Of a stretch of 36,992 bases of DNA, positions 1 through 7,817 are shown in pieces. The stretch is from an uncultured Dorea sp. Its GTDB lineage: Bacteria; Bacillota; Clostridia; Lachnospirales; Lachnospiraceae. The translations under genes and the position numbers were made by a program. Under the pieces are notes generated by a model that worked only from the letters and a program-made list of their open reading frames with translations, searched no databases and was not told where the DNA came from. Every line of letters starts with the position of its first letter. The first letter of the stretch is position 1. The stretch is from positions 1-36,992 of the forward strand of contig CAKRCL010000010.1 of assembly GCA_934307335.1 (NCBI GenBank). The letters are read 5' to 3'.

Positions 1-15
1 CATCCTCGCGGAGCG

Positions 16-223
16 TTTATCTCAGTCGGAGATTGTACTCCCACTGAGAAAGACTTGTTATTACTCACCACTTGCAGGACGCCACTGAAAAAGTCCTTAT
101 TTTGCGCAAAACAGCGCAAGATAAAGTATATTTATATATTTTACAATACTATATATTTTGTATGTAAAAACAGTTTTTCAGTGGCGTCCTTGCAGAAGTG
201 GGAGTCTTCTCGACTGAGATAAA
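16..223. repeat. Imperfect long inverted repeat flanking the MITE-like insertion
   Basis: The left arm (about 16-42, beginning TTTATCTCAGTCGGAGA) is the imperfect reverse complement of the right arm (about 200-223, ending CTCGACTGAGATAAA). With the inner 77-189 element removed, the arms would form a stem of roughly 25 bp with a few mismatches. This could be the end of an older mobile element, a structured RNA or a terminator-like fold. It starts six bases after the stop codon of the last gene of the minus-strand cluster. There is no clear U-run, so I do not call it a terminator. Confidence 0.55.
77..189. mobile_element. MITE-like element, 113 bp, perfect 16-bp terminal inverted repeats
   Basis: The ends are perfect inverted repeats: GGACGCCACTGAAAAA at 77-92 and its exact reverse complement at 174-189. 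TTGCA directly flanks both ends (72-76 and 190-194), as a 5-bp target-site duplication would. The interior is very AT-rich, contains a small TTGCGC/GCGCAA hairpin at about 102-118, and has no coding capacity. Terminal repeats, target duplication, small size and no gene together fit a non-autonomous miniature transposable element. The parent insertion sequence is not in the window and I cannot name its family. Confidence 0.75.
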
Positions 224-228
224 ATTAC

Positions 229-816
229 TCAATCCTGTGTTTCCCTGCCCTCCAAATTATCATTTAATGTATTCTCGCAATCCTGTGTTTCCCTGCTCTC
301 CCAGTCATCTTTTAACATATTTACACTATCCTGCATCTCTCCCGCCAGTTCGCTGTTCTGCCACTTTTCTTTTTTCTTCTGCGTTTTTTCTCTTTGCATG
401 AAAAAACTGTCCGGATCGGATATTTCAAAGTCTTCTGTCCAACTCCATGCATCTGAGCTGTTATCTGAGGTCACATAAAATTCTTTTCGCTGCTTTGCAC
501 GCTGCGCCAGTTCGGTCTCCACCTCTTTTATGATTTCCATCAAATCTAACCGGTCTGCTTTATTCTGCGATATCATTGCCGGTTCTTGTTCAGATTGTAA
601 CTCCAATGCAGATTCAGAGATTGGTTCAGACAGGTTCTCTGTATTCCAGTTTTTAAAATCTGTCTGCCTGTTTATCCGTTTGTTCTTTCTGAAAAAACAA
701 ATTATTCTGAATACTGCTACAGCAACAATAATTCCAATAACCAGCCACACATACCGGTATGGTTCCGGGCTCTCCTGTTCATAAAGTATATGCAAAATTT
801 CTGTAATTTCTTTCAA
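229..816 (-). CDS. Single-TM protein with acidic cytoplasmic region and 16-residue C-terminal repeats; unknown function
   Basis: This 195-residue protein starts at a TTG codon: there is no ATG nearby and AAGGAG lies eight bases upstream. A short N-terminus is followed by one membrane segment (about residues 22-42, rich in V, I and A) and then a basic stretch, which predicts a cytoplasmic C-terminal part. The rest is polar and acidic with coiled-coil character around residues 90-115. The last 37 residues are about two and a half copies of a 16-residue unit (GEMQDSVNMLKDDWES, RETQDCENTLNDNLEG, RETQD-stop). It is the last gene of the downstream cluster unit, 18 bases after the helical-repeat gene, and ends just before an inverted-repeat/MITE locus. 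I recognise no family. A membrane anchor or adaptor for the cluster ATPase is inference. Confidence 0.7.
   Translation of the reverse strand: MKEITEILHILYEQESPEPYRYVWLVIGIIVAVAVFRIICFFRKNKRINRQTDFKNWNTENLSEPISESALELQSEQEPAMISQNKADRLDLMEIIKEVETELAQRAKQRKEFYVTSDNSSDAWSWTEDFEISDPDSFFMQREKTQKKKEKWQNSELAGEMQDSVNMLKDDWESRETQDCENTLNDNLEGRETQD
230..325 (-). repeat. 48-bp tandem repeat inside the 3' end of the single-TM gene
   Basis: Two adjacent 48-base units (about 230-277 and 278-325) both start, on the plus strand, with CAATCCTGTGTTTCCCTGC, and a weaker third copy follows. In protein they give a 16-residue period with the pattern ExQD-x5-L-x-D-x-x-E. The period is a multiple of three, so copy number can change without a frameshift. 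The stop codon falls early in the distal unit, close to the inverted repeat and MITE. Confidence 0.75.
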
Positions 817-834
817 CTGCTATTCTCCTTTGCT

Positions 835-1713
835 TTATCCTCTCAGATCCGCCATATTTTTCAGACATATTTCCAGCCAGTTTCTGAGATCATCAGAACG
901 AATCATTTCACCTTCCTTATCAGCCCAACTGTCAAATGTCCACAGATCATATTTGACGTCCCGTAGGTTAAGTCCCAATAAAAGGATACTGTGTCTTCGG
1001 GCTGTTTTCAGAAAATGCATACACAAATCTTCGTATTCCTGAAAATTTACCGCGATCTCCAATGCAATACAGAACAGATAAAAGGAATGTTCTTTTCTGT
1101 CAAATACAGCACTTTCCTGACACAAAAAACGATATCCCCGGCCTTTTTCTATTCTTTCAAGTACTTCTGCCACTAACGCTGCCGTATATTGCAGATACAT
1201 TTCTGCAGATGAGAAAAAGGACAAATCATTTTTCACTTCTGCATACATTCTTTTCAGGATTCGCAGTGCATCTTTCTCCCGCCCTTTCATTTCCATAAAA
1301 ATTTTTGCTATTTTCAGTTGCAGAGTCCAGCGTTTAACATCAGCGTAATTGCTTGGCATTACCGTGTGACAGGTAAAATCATACATTGCCAGTGCGAACT
1401 CGTTATTTCCTTCTGACAGATAATAATCACCAATCAGTTCCTGAAAACCATAGATGCTTCCTCTTGACAAAAAATCCGGTGAAACATGTTCGACCAGTAA
1501 TTTACCGACCATTTCTCCCGTCTTTTGATGCGGATACAGATAATACCAGTTGTATAACTCTGCCATATATTTTCTGTCATCACCCATATAAGCGACCGGG
1601 CATGGTGGAATTTCGTATTGATAATCTCCCAACATGCGCCATGCTTCCCGGAGATTATCTGATATTTTATCCAATAATGCCTCTTTTGTTATCTCTGTCG
1701 ATTTTCTTTGCAT
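835..1713 (-). CDS. All-helical, TPR-like repeat protein; unknown function
   Basis: This protein of about 292 residues is almost entirely amphipathic helices. Stretches such as YGFQELIGDYYLSEGNNEFA and WTLQLKIAKIFMEMKGREKD resemble helix-turn-helix TPR-type repeats, although no canonical TPR consensus is clean. I chose the ATG at 1711-1713 because AGGAGA, overlapping the preceding stop codon, lies upstream. A longer reading frame reaches 1800 but would overlap the ATPase gene by 71 bases. It lies between the VirD4-like ATPase and the single-TM gene, so it is probably translated with them. A scaffold or substrate-adaptor role for the ATPase is inference. Confidence 0.75.
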   Translation of the reverse strand: MQRKSTEITKEALLDKISDNLREAWRMLGDYQYEIPPCPVAYMGDDRKYMAELYNWYYLYPHQKTGEMVGKLLVEHVSPDFLSRGSIYGFQELIGDYYLSEGNNEFALAMYDFTCHTVMPSNYADVKRWTLQLKIAKIFMEMKGREKDALRILKRMYAEVKNDLSFFSSAEMYLQYTAALVAEVLERIEKGRGYRFLCQESAVFDRKEHSFYLFCIALEIAVNFQEYEDLCMHFLKTARRHSILLLGLNLRDVKYDLWTFDSWADKEGEMIRSDDLRNWLEICLKNMADLRG

Positions 1714-1729
1714 TGTTTTTACGTTCTCC

Positions 1730-3148
1730 TTAGTATTTTGGCATGGTAAATAAAAACGGCTTTTCATCCTGTAAGGATATAACAGCTTCCCCAAGTCCAA
1801 GATTTAATAATTGCCAGTCTTCCACGGTATGACCTTCCCGCTGAATATCCAAATTATTTTGTTGCGGACTGACACTGAAGTTCTGGTAATTTTCCCCCAG
1901 GCGATTTACCACAAATTGACGCGTATCATAATCACATAATTTGAAAGTAATGAGATTCTGGAAAGAGGAAAGCACGTTGTCTGCTCCAGCCTCTCCATAC
2001 ACTTCCTTGATGCCGGCAATATTTTGCAAACCACACATTAAACGAACACCCTCTTCTGTCCCTGAAGGGGATCTGCCAAAATTAATGCTATTAGCTAAAT
2101 GTTCAAGCCGGGGCAATAATAGTGCTTCATCCAGAAGAAAATATTTGTTTCCTTTGTATCCGGATCTGCCGCCAAGTGCATTTGCAAGTGCTCTGTCAAT
2201 GAGCATTCCATACATCGGTGCCATCAGCTGTCCTTTTCGCAGGTCATATTCAATAAAGATCACCTTTCGCTGTCCACTGTTCATCACTTCACGCATGGAA
2301 AATTCTCTGGCAGGATCTGCCTGCGCAAAAGGACCGACAAAAAGTTTTCGGATCATGGCTCCCAGATAGCTCATTACGCCCTGCGTCTGGTTTCCTTTGT
2401 TTCCAATGTAATCCAGACAGCTTCGCAGGTCTTTCATTCTCTCCTCGCCAAAAATTTTCCGCAGATCCTCTACTGTTTTTTGCTGGAAAAAATTGACCAG
2501 TTCTCTGTTATTCAGCTTCGATGGATCTAATCTCCAGTAAGTCCGCATCAGGTAGATCATTCCTGATGCGAACATCTGCGCAGCCATGGCTGGGAACACC
2601 GGCTGGATCTGACTGTCCATGGTTTTAGATAACTGCAAGGCCAGTTCAAAAGCATCCTCATCTGATTCTGAAGTATATATAAATCTGCCATCCATGCCAC
2701 GAGGCATAACTTCTGCAAACAAATTGTGGTAACTGGTGATATCTTTATAAATTTCTCCGTTACCGATCACAATTTTTTCATTTGCCGAAATATGTGGTCC
2801 AAATTCTCGCAGATAATCTCCCTTGGTATCAAATATGACTACGACCTCTCCGCTTTTTAGCGTTTTCAAAAGCTGCTGCAGAACCCATTGAAAAAAGTTC
2901 GTTTTTCCGCTTCCGGGTGTACCGACAGCCAGCAGTCCATACGCCAGATGCTTTTTACTTAATCCCCAGACGTTTCCATTTTTGGGATTTTTAAATATTA
3001 CAAATGGATCCTTGTCCGGATCTGTTGTCCATTCAGGCACCGGATTTTCATCAATCGCCTGTCCCAGAAGTGTTTGTACGTACGTTTTATTATTGCTATT
3101 ATTGCTGTCAGTTATTCTGAACTGTTTCTGTCCATAATCGTATGCCAT
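1730..3148 (-). CDS. VirD4/TraG/HerA-like P-loop ATPase, soluble, intact Walker motifs
   Basis: This 472-residue protein carries Walker A GTPGSGKT (76-83), the IFDTKGDY strand (105-111) typical of VirD4/TraG and DUF87-type pumps, Walker B FLLDEA (337-342) and the downstream sensor glutamine in CGLQN (372-376). These are hexameric motor ATPases that move DNA or protein. Unlike true coupling proteins it has no N-terminal membrane segments, and no relaxase, mating-pair or integrase genes accompany it, so a conjugative role is unlikely. A shorter protein at the far end of the cluster has the same Walker B and glutamine pattern but a ruined P-loop. SD GGAGG lies 12 bases from the ATG. Membrane attachment could come from the single-TM or two-TM proteins of the cluster (inference). 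Confidence 0.85.
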   Translation of the reverse strand: MAYDYGQKQFRITDSNNSNNKTYVQTLLGQAIDENPVPEWTTDPDKDPFVIFKNPKNGNVWGLSKKHLAYGLLAVGTPGSGKTNFFQWVLQQLLKTLKSGEVVVIFDTKGDYLREFGPHISANEKIVIGNGEIYKDITSYHNLFAEVMPRGMDGRFIYTSESDEDAFELALQLSKTMDSQIQPVFPAMAAQMFASGMIYLMRTYWRLDPSKLNNRELVNFFQQKTVEDLRKIFGEERMKDLRSCLDYIGNKGNQTQGVMSYLGAMIRKLFVGPFAQADPAREFSMREVMNSGQRKVIFIEYDLRKGQLMAPMYGMLIDRALANALGGRSGYKGNKYFLLDEALLLPRLEHLANSINFGRSPSGTEEGVRLMCGLQNIAGIKEVYGEAGADNVLSSFQNLITFKLCDYDTRQFVVNRLGENYQNFSVSPQQNNLDIQREGHTVEDWQLLNLGLGEAVISLQDEKPFLFTMPKY

Positions 3149-3171
3149 GATATTTCTCTGCCTCCATTTCT

Positions 3172-4290
3172 TTACAGGTCAAGTCCATCGTCCGCACCTT
3201 CACCGCCATCCAGATCAATCCCATCGCCAGCAGATTCCCCCTCATTTGATACTCCGGCAGAACTGCCTGCATGTGCGGCCGCCGAATCGTCAGAAATACC
3301 TCCTTCCCGTAAGCCTTCTGTTTCAACTGCAGGTTCACTTTCATTTACTGATTCAGCCAGAATGTTGTTTTCATCCAGTTCTGTTGTTTTTGTGCTAAAG
3401 TCCATTTTTGTATCCTCCTTTATATCTGCTTTGTTGAATGTTCCGCTTTGCAGCTGTTCCGCCTGATAACTTGCGATCATCTCTGCTTTCATGGCATTCT
3501 GCGTGTAAATATCATTTACCGGGATATTTGTTTTGTAATATTCATTTTGCAGTGTGGTACTGACATCTTTTACAAACTCAGGATTTTGAAATAATTGAAT
3601 GGCGTTCTGTTCGGTTGCCTGATATCCCTTTGTCAGAACAGATGTTTCATATGCTGCAAATGAGTCTTCCGTCCCAAATTTTGAGGTGAGCTGCGTTAAA
3701 ATCGATGCCGTCTTATTTTCTGCATTCAGATAAGCATCCCGCTCTGTCGGCTGAAAATAGTAAAAATAGTATCCTCCCGGTGTTTCTCCGGTCACATACT
3801 GCGAACCAAGCTTGTAACTGCCATCTTTCAATACCGCACTTGTTGTAAAATCGTTGGCAATATACTCCTGTGTCAGATCCGTATTATCTATTATGACAGT
3901 ACCATTGATAATTTGATCCTGAAGACAATGCTCATCTTCATGCAGCACTGTATTTAATGCCTGAATATTATAATCTTTTATCTGATTCTCTCGAACCTGA
4001 CCATTATATTCAACGGACTGGATACCACGTGTCGCAATATCACGGTTTACATTGATATAACCATTTTCAGCATTGCCGCTTTCTATTGCCGGGAGATCTG
4101 CGAACTGCACCAGTGGAGCGCCAACCATCCCTTTCTCCATGGCATCCCGGTTTACTGTCTCCTGAAGCAGATCCCGTTTTTCGGATTCGTTTAATTTAGT
4201 GTATACAGATTCACGAAACATGCCATAAAGCTCATCATTGCTTAATTTTCCATATTGTGTCGGATGTACTCCGTATCCATTCTTTTCCAT
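3172..4290 (-). CDS. Putative HExxH zinc metallopeptidase with disordered acidic tail
   Basis: Residues 117-124 read HEDEHCLQ, an HExxHxxQ motif as in zincin-like peptidases, placed in a helix after a hydrophobic run. Residues 181-190 (PTERDAYLNA) supply an E-x-D-A-Y segment that could give the third zinc ligand. The N-terminal 100 residues are a separate mixed alpha/beta region (LLQETVNRDA and similar), and residues from about 295 to 372 are acidic, Gly/Ser-rich and probably disordered. There is no signal peptide, so it should be cytosolic. The start has no good SD but lies six bases after the previous stop, which suggests translational coupling to the 102-residue gene. A protease effector or maturation enzyme for the cluster is inference; the fold assignment rests on the motif. 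Confidence 0.7.
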   Translation of the reverse strand: MEKNGYGVHPTQYGKLSNDELYGMFRESVYTKLNESEKRDLLQETVNRDAMEKGMVGAPLVQFADLPAIESGNAENGYINVNRDIATRGIQSVEYNGQVRENQIKDYNIQALNTVLHEDEHCLQDQIINGTVIIDNTDLTQEYIANDFTTSAVLKDGSYKLGSQYVTGETPGGYYFYYFQPTERDAYLNAENKTASILTQLTSKFGTEDSFAAYETSVLTKGYQATEQNAIQLFQNPEFVKDVSTTLQNEYYKTNIPVNDIYTQNAMKAEMIASYQAEQLQSGTFNKADIKEDTKMDFSTKTTELDENNILAESVNESEPAVETEGLREGGISDDSAAAHAGSSAGVSNEGESAGDGIDLDGGEGADDGLDL

Positions 4291-4296
4291 AGGCGG

Positions 4297-4605
4297 TTAC
4301 ATCCGAAAGAGCCAGATTTTTTCTTTTGCCTTGGTTATTTCACCATCTTCCAATTCCTTCATCACAGCAAGAGCCTCAAGAAAATCTCTGTTATGCCAGA
4401 GGAAAAGAATCAATGGTATGGAATGATTTTCGATACAGATCTCTGTAAATTCTTTTCCTTCGATCCATTCCTCCACATTCTGCATCAATGCCTTTGGGCA
4501 TTCCTGCTCTATCCATGCCGCTTTCTCAAGTGCCGCCTTTCTTGAAATGCCATAATCCTCAATAATCTTTGCCACAAGTTTTTCTGTTTCAATCTGTTTC
4601 ATCAT
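4297..4605 (-). CDS. Small all-helical protein, first gene of the downstream unit; unknown
   Basis: This 102-residue protein starts at a double ATG (4605 or 4602) behind AAAGGAGG, an excellent ribosome binding site. The sequence is helical and charged with a hydrophobic centre (about residues 62-70, IPLILFLWH). It has no WxG motif, DNA-binding signature or membrane segment I would trust. It is the promoter-proximal gene of the second unit and is followed six bases later by the metallopeptidase-like gene. Its size and position suggest a specificity, inhibitor or chaperone partner for the peptidase, but that is conjecture; I do not recognise the family. Confidence 0.7.
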   Translation of the reverse strand: MMKQIETEKLVAKIIEDYGISRKAALEKAAWIEQECPKALMQNVEEWIEGKEFTEICIENHSIPLILFLWHNRDFLEALAVMKELEDGEITKAKEKIWLFRM

Positions 4606-4676
4606 GAACAGCCTCCTTTCTTTTGTCTAAATTTAAACATATGTAGCTGCTTTCATCATCAGAGACAGATTTTTCT

Positions 4677-4709
4677 TTTGAAACTGTATACAACCCCTTT
4701 TGAAACTGC
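4677..4709 (-). promoter_or_regulatory. Promoter/operator region of the downstream unit with two TTTTGAAACTG repeats
   Basis: Two copies of the 11-mer TTTTGAAACTG (plus-strand reading; cores at 4677-4684 and 4699-4706) are 22 bases apart upstream of the 102-residue gene. On the coding (minus) strand the distal copy reads GCAGTTTCAAAA and is followed after seven bases by TATACA, a possible -10. The same 12-mer occurs before the upstream unit at 21814-21825 with a TATA-like hexamer six bases later. Conservation at both unit starts suggests a shared regulator or sigma factor; the exact transcription start is not determined. Confidence 0.5.
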
Positions 4710-4721
4710 CCATTTAAAGGC

Positions 4722-4772
4722 AAAAAAAGCTGTCGTTTACAGGAACTTCATTGATTCCTGTAAACGACAGCT
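4722..4772 (-). terminator. Strong rho-independent terminator after the TIR gene
   Basis: There is a perfect 17-bp stem: AGCTGTCGTTTACAGGA at 4728-4744 pairs with 4756-4772 across an 11-base loop. On the minus strand the stem is followed by seven T residues (plus-strand A-run 4722-4728). It ends the upstream transcription unit 50 bases after the TIR-protein stop and separates it from the 4605 promoter. Confidence 0.92.
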
Positions 4773-4822
4773 TCGACCGTCTTCTGATACTTATTTAAAA
4801 ATCTCTGTACCAGGAACAGATA

Positions 4823-7723
4823 CTAATTGATAAACATTTCATTTCTCCACTCATTTGCTTCTTTCTCTCTGCCTGTTTGTATTAATAGCGACACATATTC
4901 ATGAGACAGATCATTCCATATATCCTTTGGAATATGCTTCATTGAAAGCAAACTTTCAAGACCTTCCCAGATCTTATTCTCAGCTCCTGCAAAATCTCCC
5001 ATATTTCTTTTGCACTCTGACCATTTTTTATTGAATATGGCCTGACGCGGATTTCTGAAAAAATGACTGATTTTTTTTGCTTTTCCAAAATATTTATCGG
5101 CGTTGGAAAAACAATCTTTCTTCATATAGCATTCTGCGATTTCACAATAATGCGAAAATAATGTCTCTCTTCCCTGCCAGCCAGATAATACATCGTCCTC
5201 ATCTGAATCATCAAATTCTAGCAACAAGGCTAATCTTTCGTCCATATCATTTTTACCGGATGCATAGGCTGAAAGATTCATCAATACCAGCGCTGAATCT
5301 GTATCTTTATCAACCTCCTTAAAGAAATGATAAAGTGCTTCATGAAGTTGGTTTGCTTCCTCTTGAAGATCGTTATCATAAAGTCTTAAAGCAAAATTAT
5401 AGCATTCCACAAATGGATCTCTGTCATATGCCTTATATTCAAGATCCACAAGTTCCTTTTCCGAATAGGAACCATTCTTGGCACAGCTGACACGATTGAA
5501 TTTTTTTTCCTTAATATCATGGCATTTTGATGATATAATGAAAGCATATTTGCGCATTGCGATAAGCATCTTTTTATATCCGTCAAACCCGTCTGTAAGT
5601 AACTGTGCATATATTTCATCAATATTGTCCTGCTGTACATTATCAATCCACTGCGAGAAGTAATTTAGTAACATTGAAAGGTCAAAATATGCCTCTGCCA
5701 GTTCTACCCAGCAATCGTCCTGCCCTTTTGCCACATAATTCTCATACACAGTGACACTATATCTGATTAGCGACAATGCCTTGCGTATCCTGCGAATATC
5801 ACACACTTCATCATCTTGATCCATTTGTTGTTCCAGCAAAATTTTCTGTTCTGGTTTATTGGGAACAAACTGTTCAGAATTAAGATTTATCAGAATTCCC
5901 AAGTCATTTTCCCATATCATATCATATTCAACCGCAAGATAGTTTCCACTAATTCTGCACAATGAAGCAAGCTTTTCAGCATATAATAATGCATTTTCTT
6001 CGTACAGTTCCCGATATAATTCAATTGCCCGTTCCATACTATCTACTATGATCTGTTCACTGCTGAATGGTTCTGCATAATTCATTCTGCAAAAAATGTT
6101 CAACACATACGCATAGTTAACTTTCCATCGGATAGGATCTTTCTCATACAGTATCTCAAGCAAATCGATTGCCTTTTCCATGTATTGCCTACTTTGCTTT
6201 CGCCGGATTTCATGCGTGTCATCAGATGTGATATGATACACTAACAATCCGGCATTTCTCCGATAATACAGACCCGCCAGTCGGCTATAAAAATATGCCT
6301 TCTCTACCATGATATCGTCATCATTCTCACAAACCGTCGAAAGAGCCTCCAGAGCAGCAGATACAAATTGATCAGACACCTGTTCATCGTGCTCATTCAC
6401 AAATGCTAGCAGCGAAAACAGCTTAAAAATTTCAGGATTACCCAAATCAATTTTTGATGCCAGGTCAAGAACCTCGGATGTGTGTTTTCTTGAACTATCC
6501 ACATGTTCAACTCGGAAAAGAATATCTGAATCCAGTAAAAGTCTCAGGATTTCACAATGAATCTCATAGCTTTTTTTCTTGTCTCCAGTTTTACTTATCA
6601 CATTTATTAGCTTTTCGTACATGCTAAGTGCCATTTCGTAGTTTCGCGAAACACCTTCCCCGATTCTGTACATGTTGGCAAGTTTTTCCATCGCTGGAGC
6701 ATAATTCGCGTTACTTGCCTGACTGATCAATTCAGTCGCACGATCATAATCCAGTTCTACATCAATTCCATTCAGATATGCCAGTCCAATAAAAAAAAGA
6801 TGCATTGGATCATCCGTTCTTGCAGACACTGCAATATCCGTGAAGTTTTTATAAAAGCAATTTTCAAGCTGCTCTGTATTCCCAGCCTCAATGCCGTCAG
6901 GGATATCTTCGTATTTTTTCTTTAATAACTCTCTCTGTTCAAAAGTCATCTTTTCCGGAATGATTGGAAGCACAGGCAGTGACATTTCTCTGGCTTTAGG
7001 ATATTCCACCAATTGAACATAATTTCCCTCTTCTATCAGATTTTCTGTAACACAAAGTACAAAAAGATGACTATTGCGCATAGCCTCCGCAATGGCATGG
7101 TTGAAACTCTCTCCCGGCACCAGATATTCATCAAACCAAATGGATATATCCCAGCAAAACGGAATATCATGAATTAATTTCATAAGTTTATTTGCTAATA
7201 CGCGATCTTTTTTTCGATAACTCAAAAATATACGGGCATAAAAAGCTTCTTTTATTTTCTGCATAAGTTCATCACTAACTAAAGTAGCAGAAAGAAATTT
7301 GATGATCTTTTCTTCAAAAGTCAACGTGGTTGTATCACATGCATTTCTATCAATAAAATGAATGTCACCGCATTTTTTAGCAAACTGTTCCTCAAGTCCA
7401 GATGTCAGCAATAAAGGCAGAACAGGTATATGGTGTTCCAATGCAAATGGAAGATCAAAGTCACGTGCGCGGTTTTTTCCCGTCAGAAATTTTTCCGTCA
7501 CTGGAATAACCAGCAACTGCATTTCACTAATTCTGATGGTGTACTCTTTTTCATCATCCGGTTTTTCTTGACAGTACCATATTGTACAATCATATTTTTT
7601 TAAAATGATCTGGGAAATCTGTTCAAAATATAAATGAAAGTCACTTGGATGACACGTAAAAAAAACATTCTGCCGCCCATAAGGATCTCCTTTTCCTCTG
7701 ATCATATATTCAAATTCTTTCAT
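4823..7723 (-). CDS. Tandem-TIR protein with Sel1 repeats and long helical-repeat C-terminus
   Basis: This 966-residue protein starts at the ATG at 7723 (AAGGGG upstream). Residues about 18-150 form a first, divergent TIR-like domain. Residues about 162-265 form a clearer TIR domain (FLSYRKKDR, WFDEYLVPGESFNHAI, SHLFVLCVTEN, LVEYPKAREMSLPVLPI). Aligning the two PVLP strands puts Glu240 of the second domain at the expected catalytic glutamate position and Asp90 at that position in the first. Two Sel1-type repeats (about 304-372) and roughly 600 residues of helical repeats follow. Bacterial TIR domains are commonly NAD-cleaving effectors or signalling modules, and the repeat region would be the sensor or docking arm. 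It is the last gene of the upstream unit, 94 bases after its neighbour, with a possible weak promoter of its own, and looks AT-richer than the other cluster genes. Loss of NADase activity cannot be excluded. Confidence 0.85.
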   Translation of the reverse strand: MKEFEYMIRGKGDPYGRQNVFFTCHPSDFHLYFEQISQIILKKYDCTIWYCQEKPDDEKEYTIRISEMQLLVIPVTEKFLTGKNRARDFDLPFALEHHIPVLPLLLTSGLEEQFAKKCGDIHFIDRNACDTTTLTFEEKIIKFLSATLVSDELMQKIKEAFYARIFLSYRKKDRVLANKLMKLIHDIPFCWDISIWFDEYLVPGESFNHAIAEAMRNSHLFVLCVTENLIEEGNYVQLVEYPKAREMSLPVLPIIPEKMTFEQRELLKKKYEDIPDGIEAGNTEQLENCFYKNFTDIAVSARTDDPMHLFFIGLAYLNGIDVELDYDRATELISQASNANYAPAMEKLANMYRIGEGVSRNYEMALSMYEKLINVISKTGDKKKSYEIHCEILRLLLDSDILFRVEHVDSSRKHTSEVLDLASKIDLGNPEIFKLFSLLAFVNEHDEQVSDQFVSAALEALSTVCENDDDIMVEKAYFYSRLAGLYYRRNAGLLVYHITSDDTHEIRRKQSRQYMEKAIDLLEILYEKDPIRWKVNYAYVLNIFCRMNYAEPFSSEQIIVDSMERAIELYRELYEENALLYAEKLASLCRISGNYLAVEYDMIWENDLGILINLNSEQFVPNKPEQKILLEQQMDQDDEVCDIRRIRKALSLIRYSVTVYENYVAKGQDDCWVELAEAYFDLSMLLNYFSQWIDNVQQDNIDEIYAQLLTDGFDGYKKMLIAMRKYAFIISSKCHDIKEKKFNRVSCAKNGSYSEKELVDLEYKAYDRDPFVECYNFALRLYDNDLQEEANQLHEALYHFFKEVDKDTDSALVLMNLSAYASGKNDMDERLALLLEFDDSDEDDVLSGWQGRETLFSHYCEIAECYMKKDCFSNADKYFGKAKKISHFFRNPRQAIFNKKWSECKRNMGDFAGAENKIWEGLESLLSMKHIPKDIWNDLSHEYVSLLIQTGREKEANEWRNEMFIN

Positions 7724-7754
7724 CAAAACACCCCTTATACCTATCCCGTTTACC

Positions 7755-7782
7755 TGTATCACACTCTATGTCTATTTTACAA
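7755..7782 (-). promoter_or_regulatory. Possible weak internal promoter for the TIR gene
   Basis: In the 94-base gap before the TIR gene, the longest within the upstream unit, the minus strand reads TTGTAA, 16 bases, then GATACA preceded by TGT, an extended -10-like arrangement. The -10 match is only 3 of 6. It would allow TIR expression independent of the main operon; I hold this weakly. Confidence 0.25.
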
Positions 7783-7817
7783 TGTTTTATTTTTGATAGA
7801 GTATGAATAAGTTCCAT

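Noticed and set aside
230..325. CRISPR-like tandem repeats
   Set aside because: Units are contiguous, in frame and encode a 16-residue protein repeat; there are no spacers.
198..401. Plus-strand reading frame over the end of the single-TM gene
   Set aside because: It is a shadow of the minus-strand repeats, has no ribosome binding site and is made of low-complexity Pro/Cys/Ser residues.
1730..3148. Conjugative element suggested by the VirD4/TraG-like ATPase
   Set aside because: No relaxase, VirB4, VirB6, integrase, oriT-like repeat or attachment site was seen, and the ATPase lacks membrane helices.
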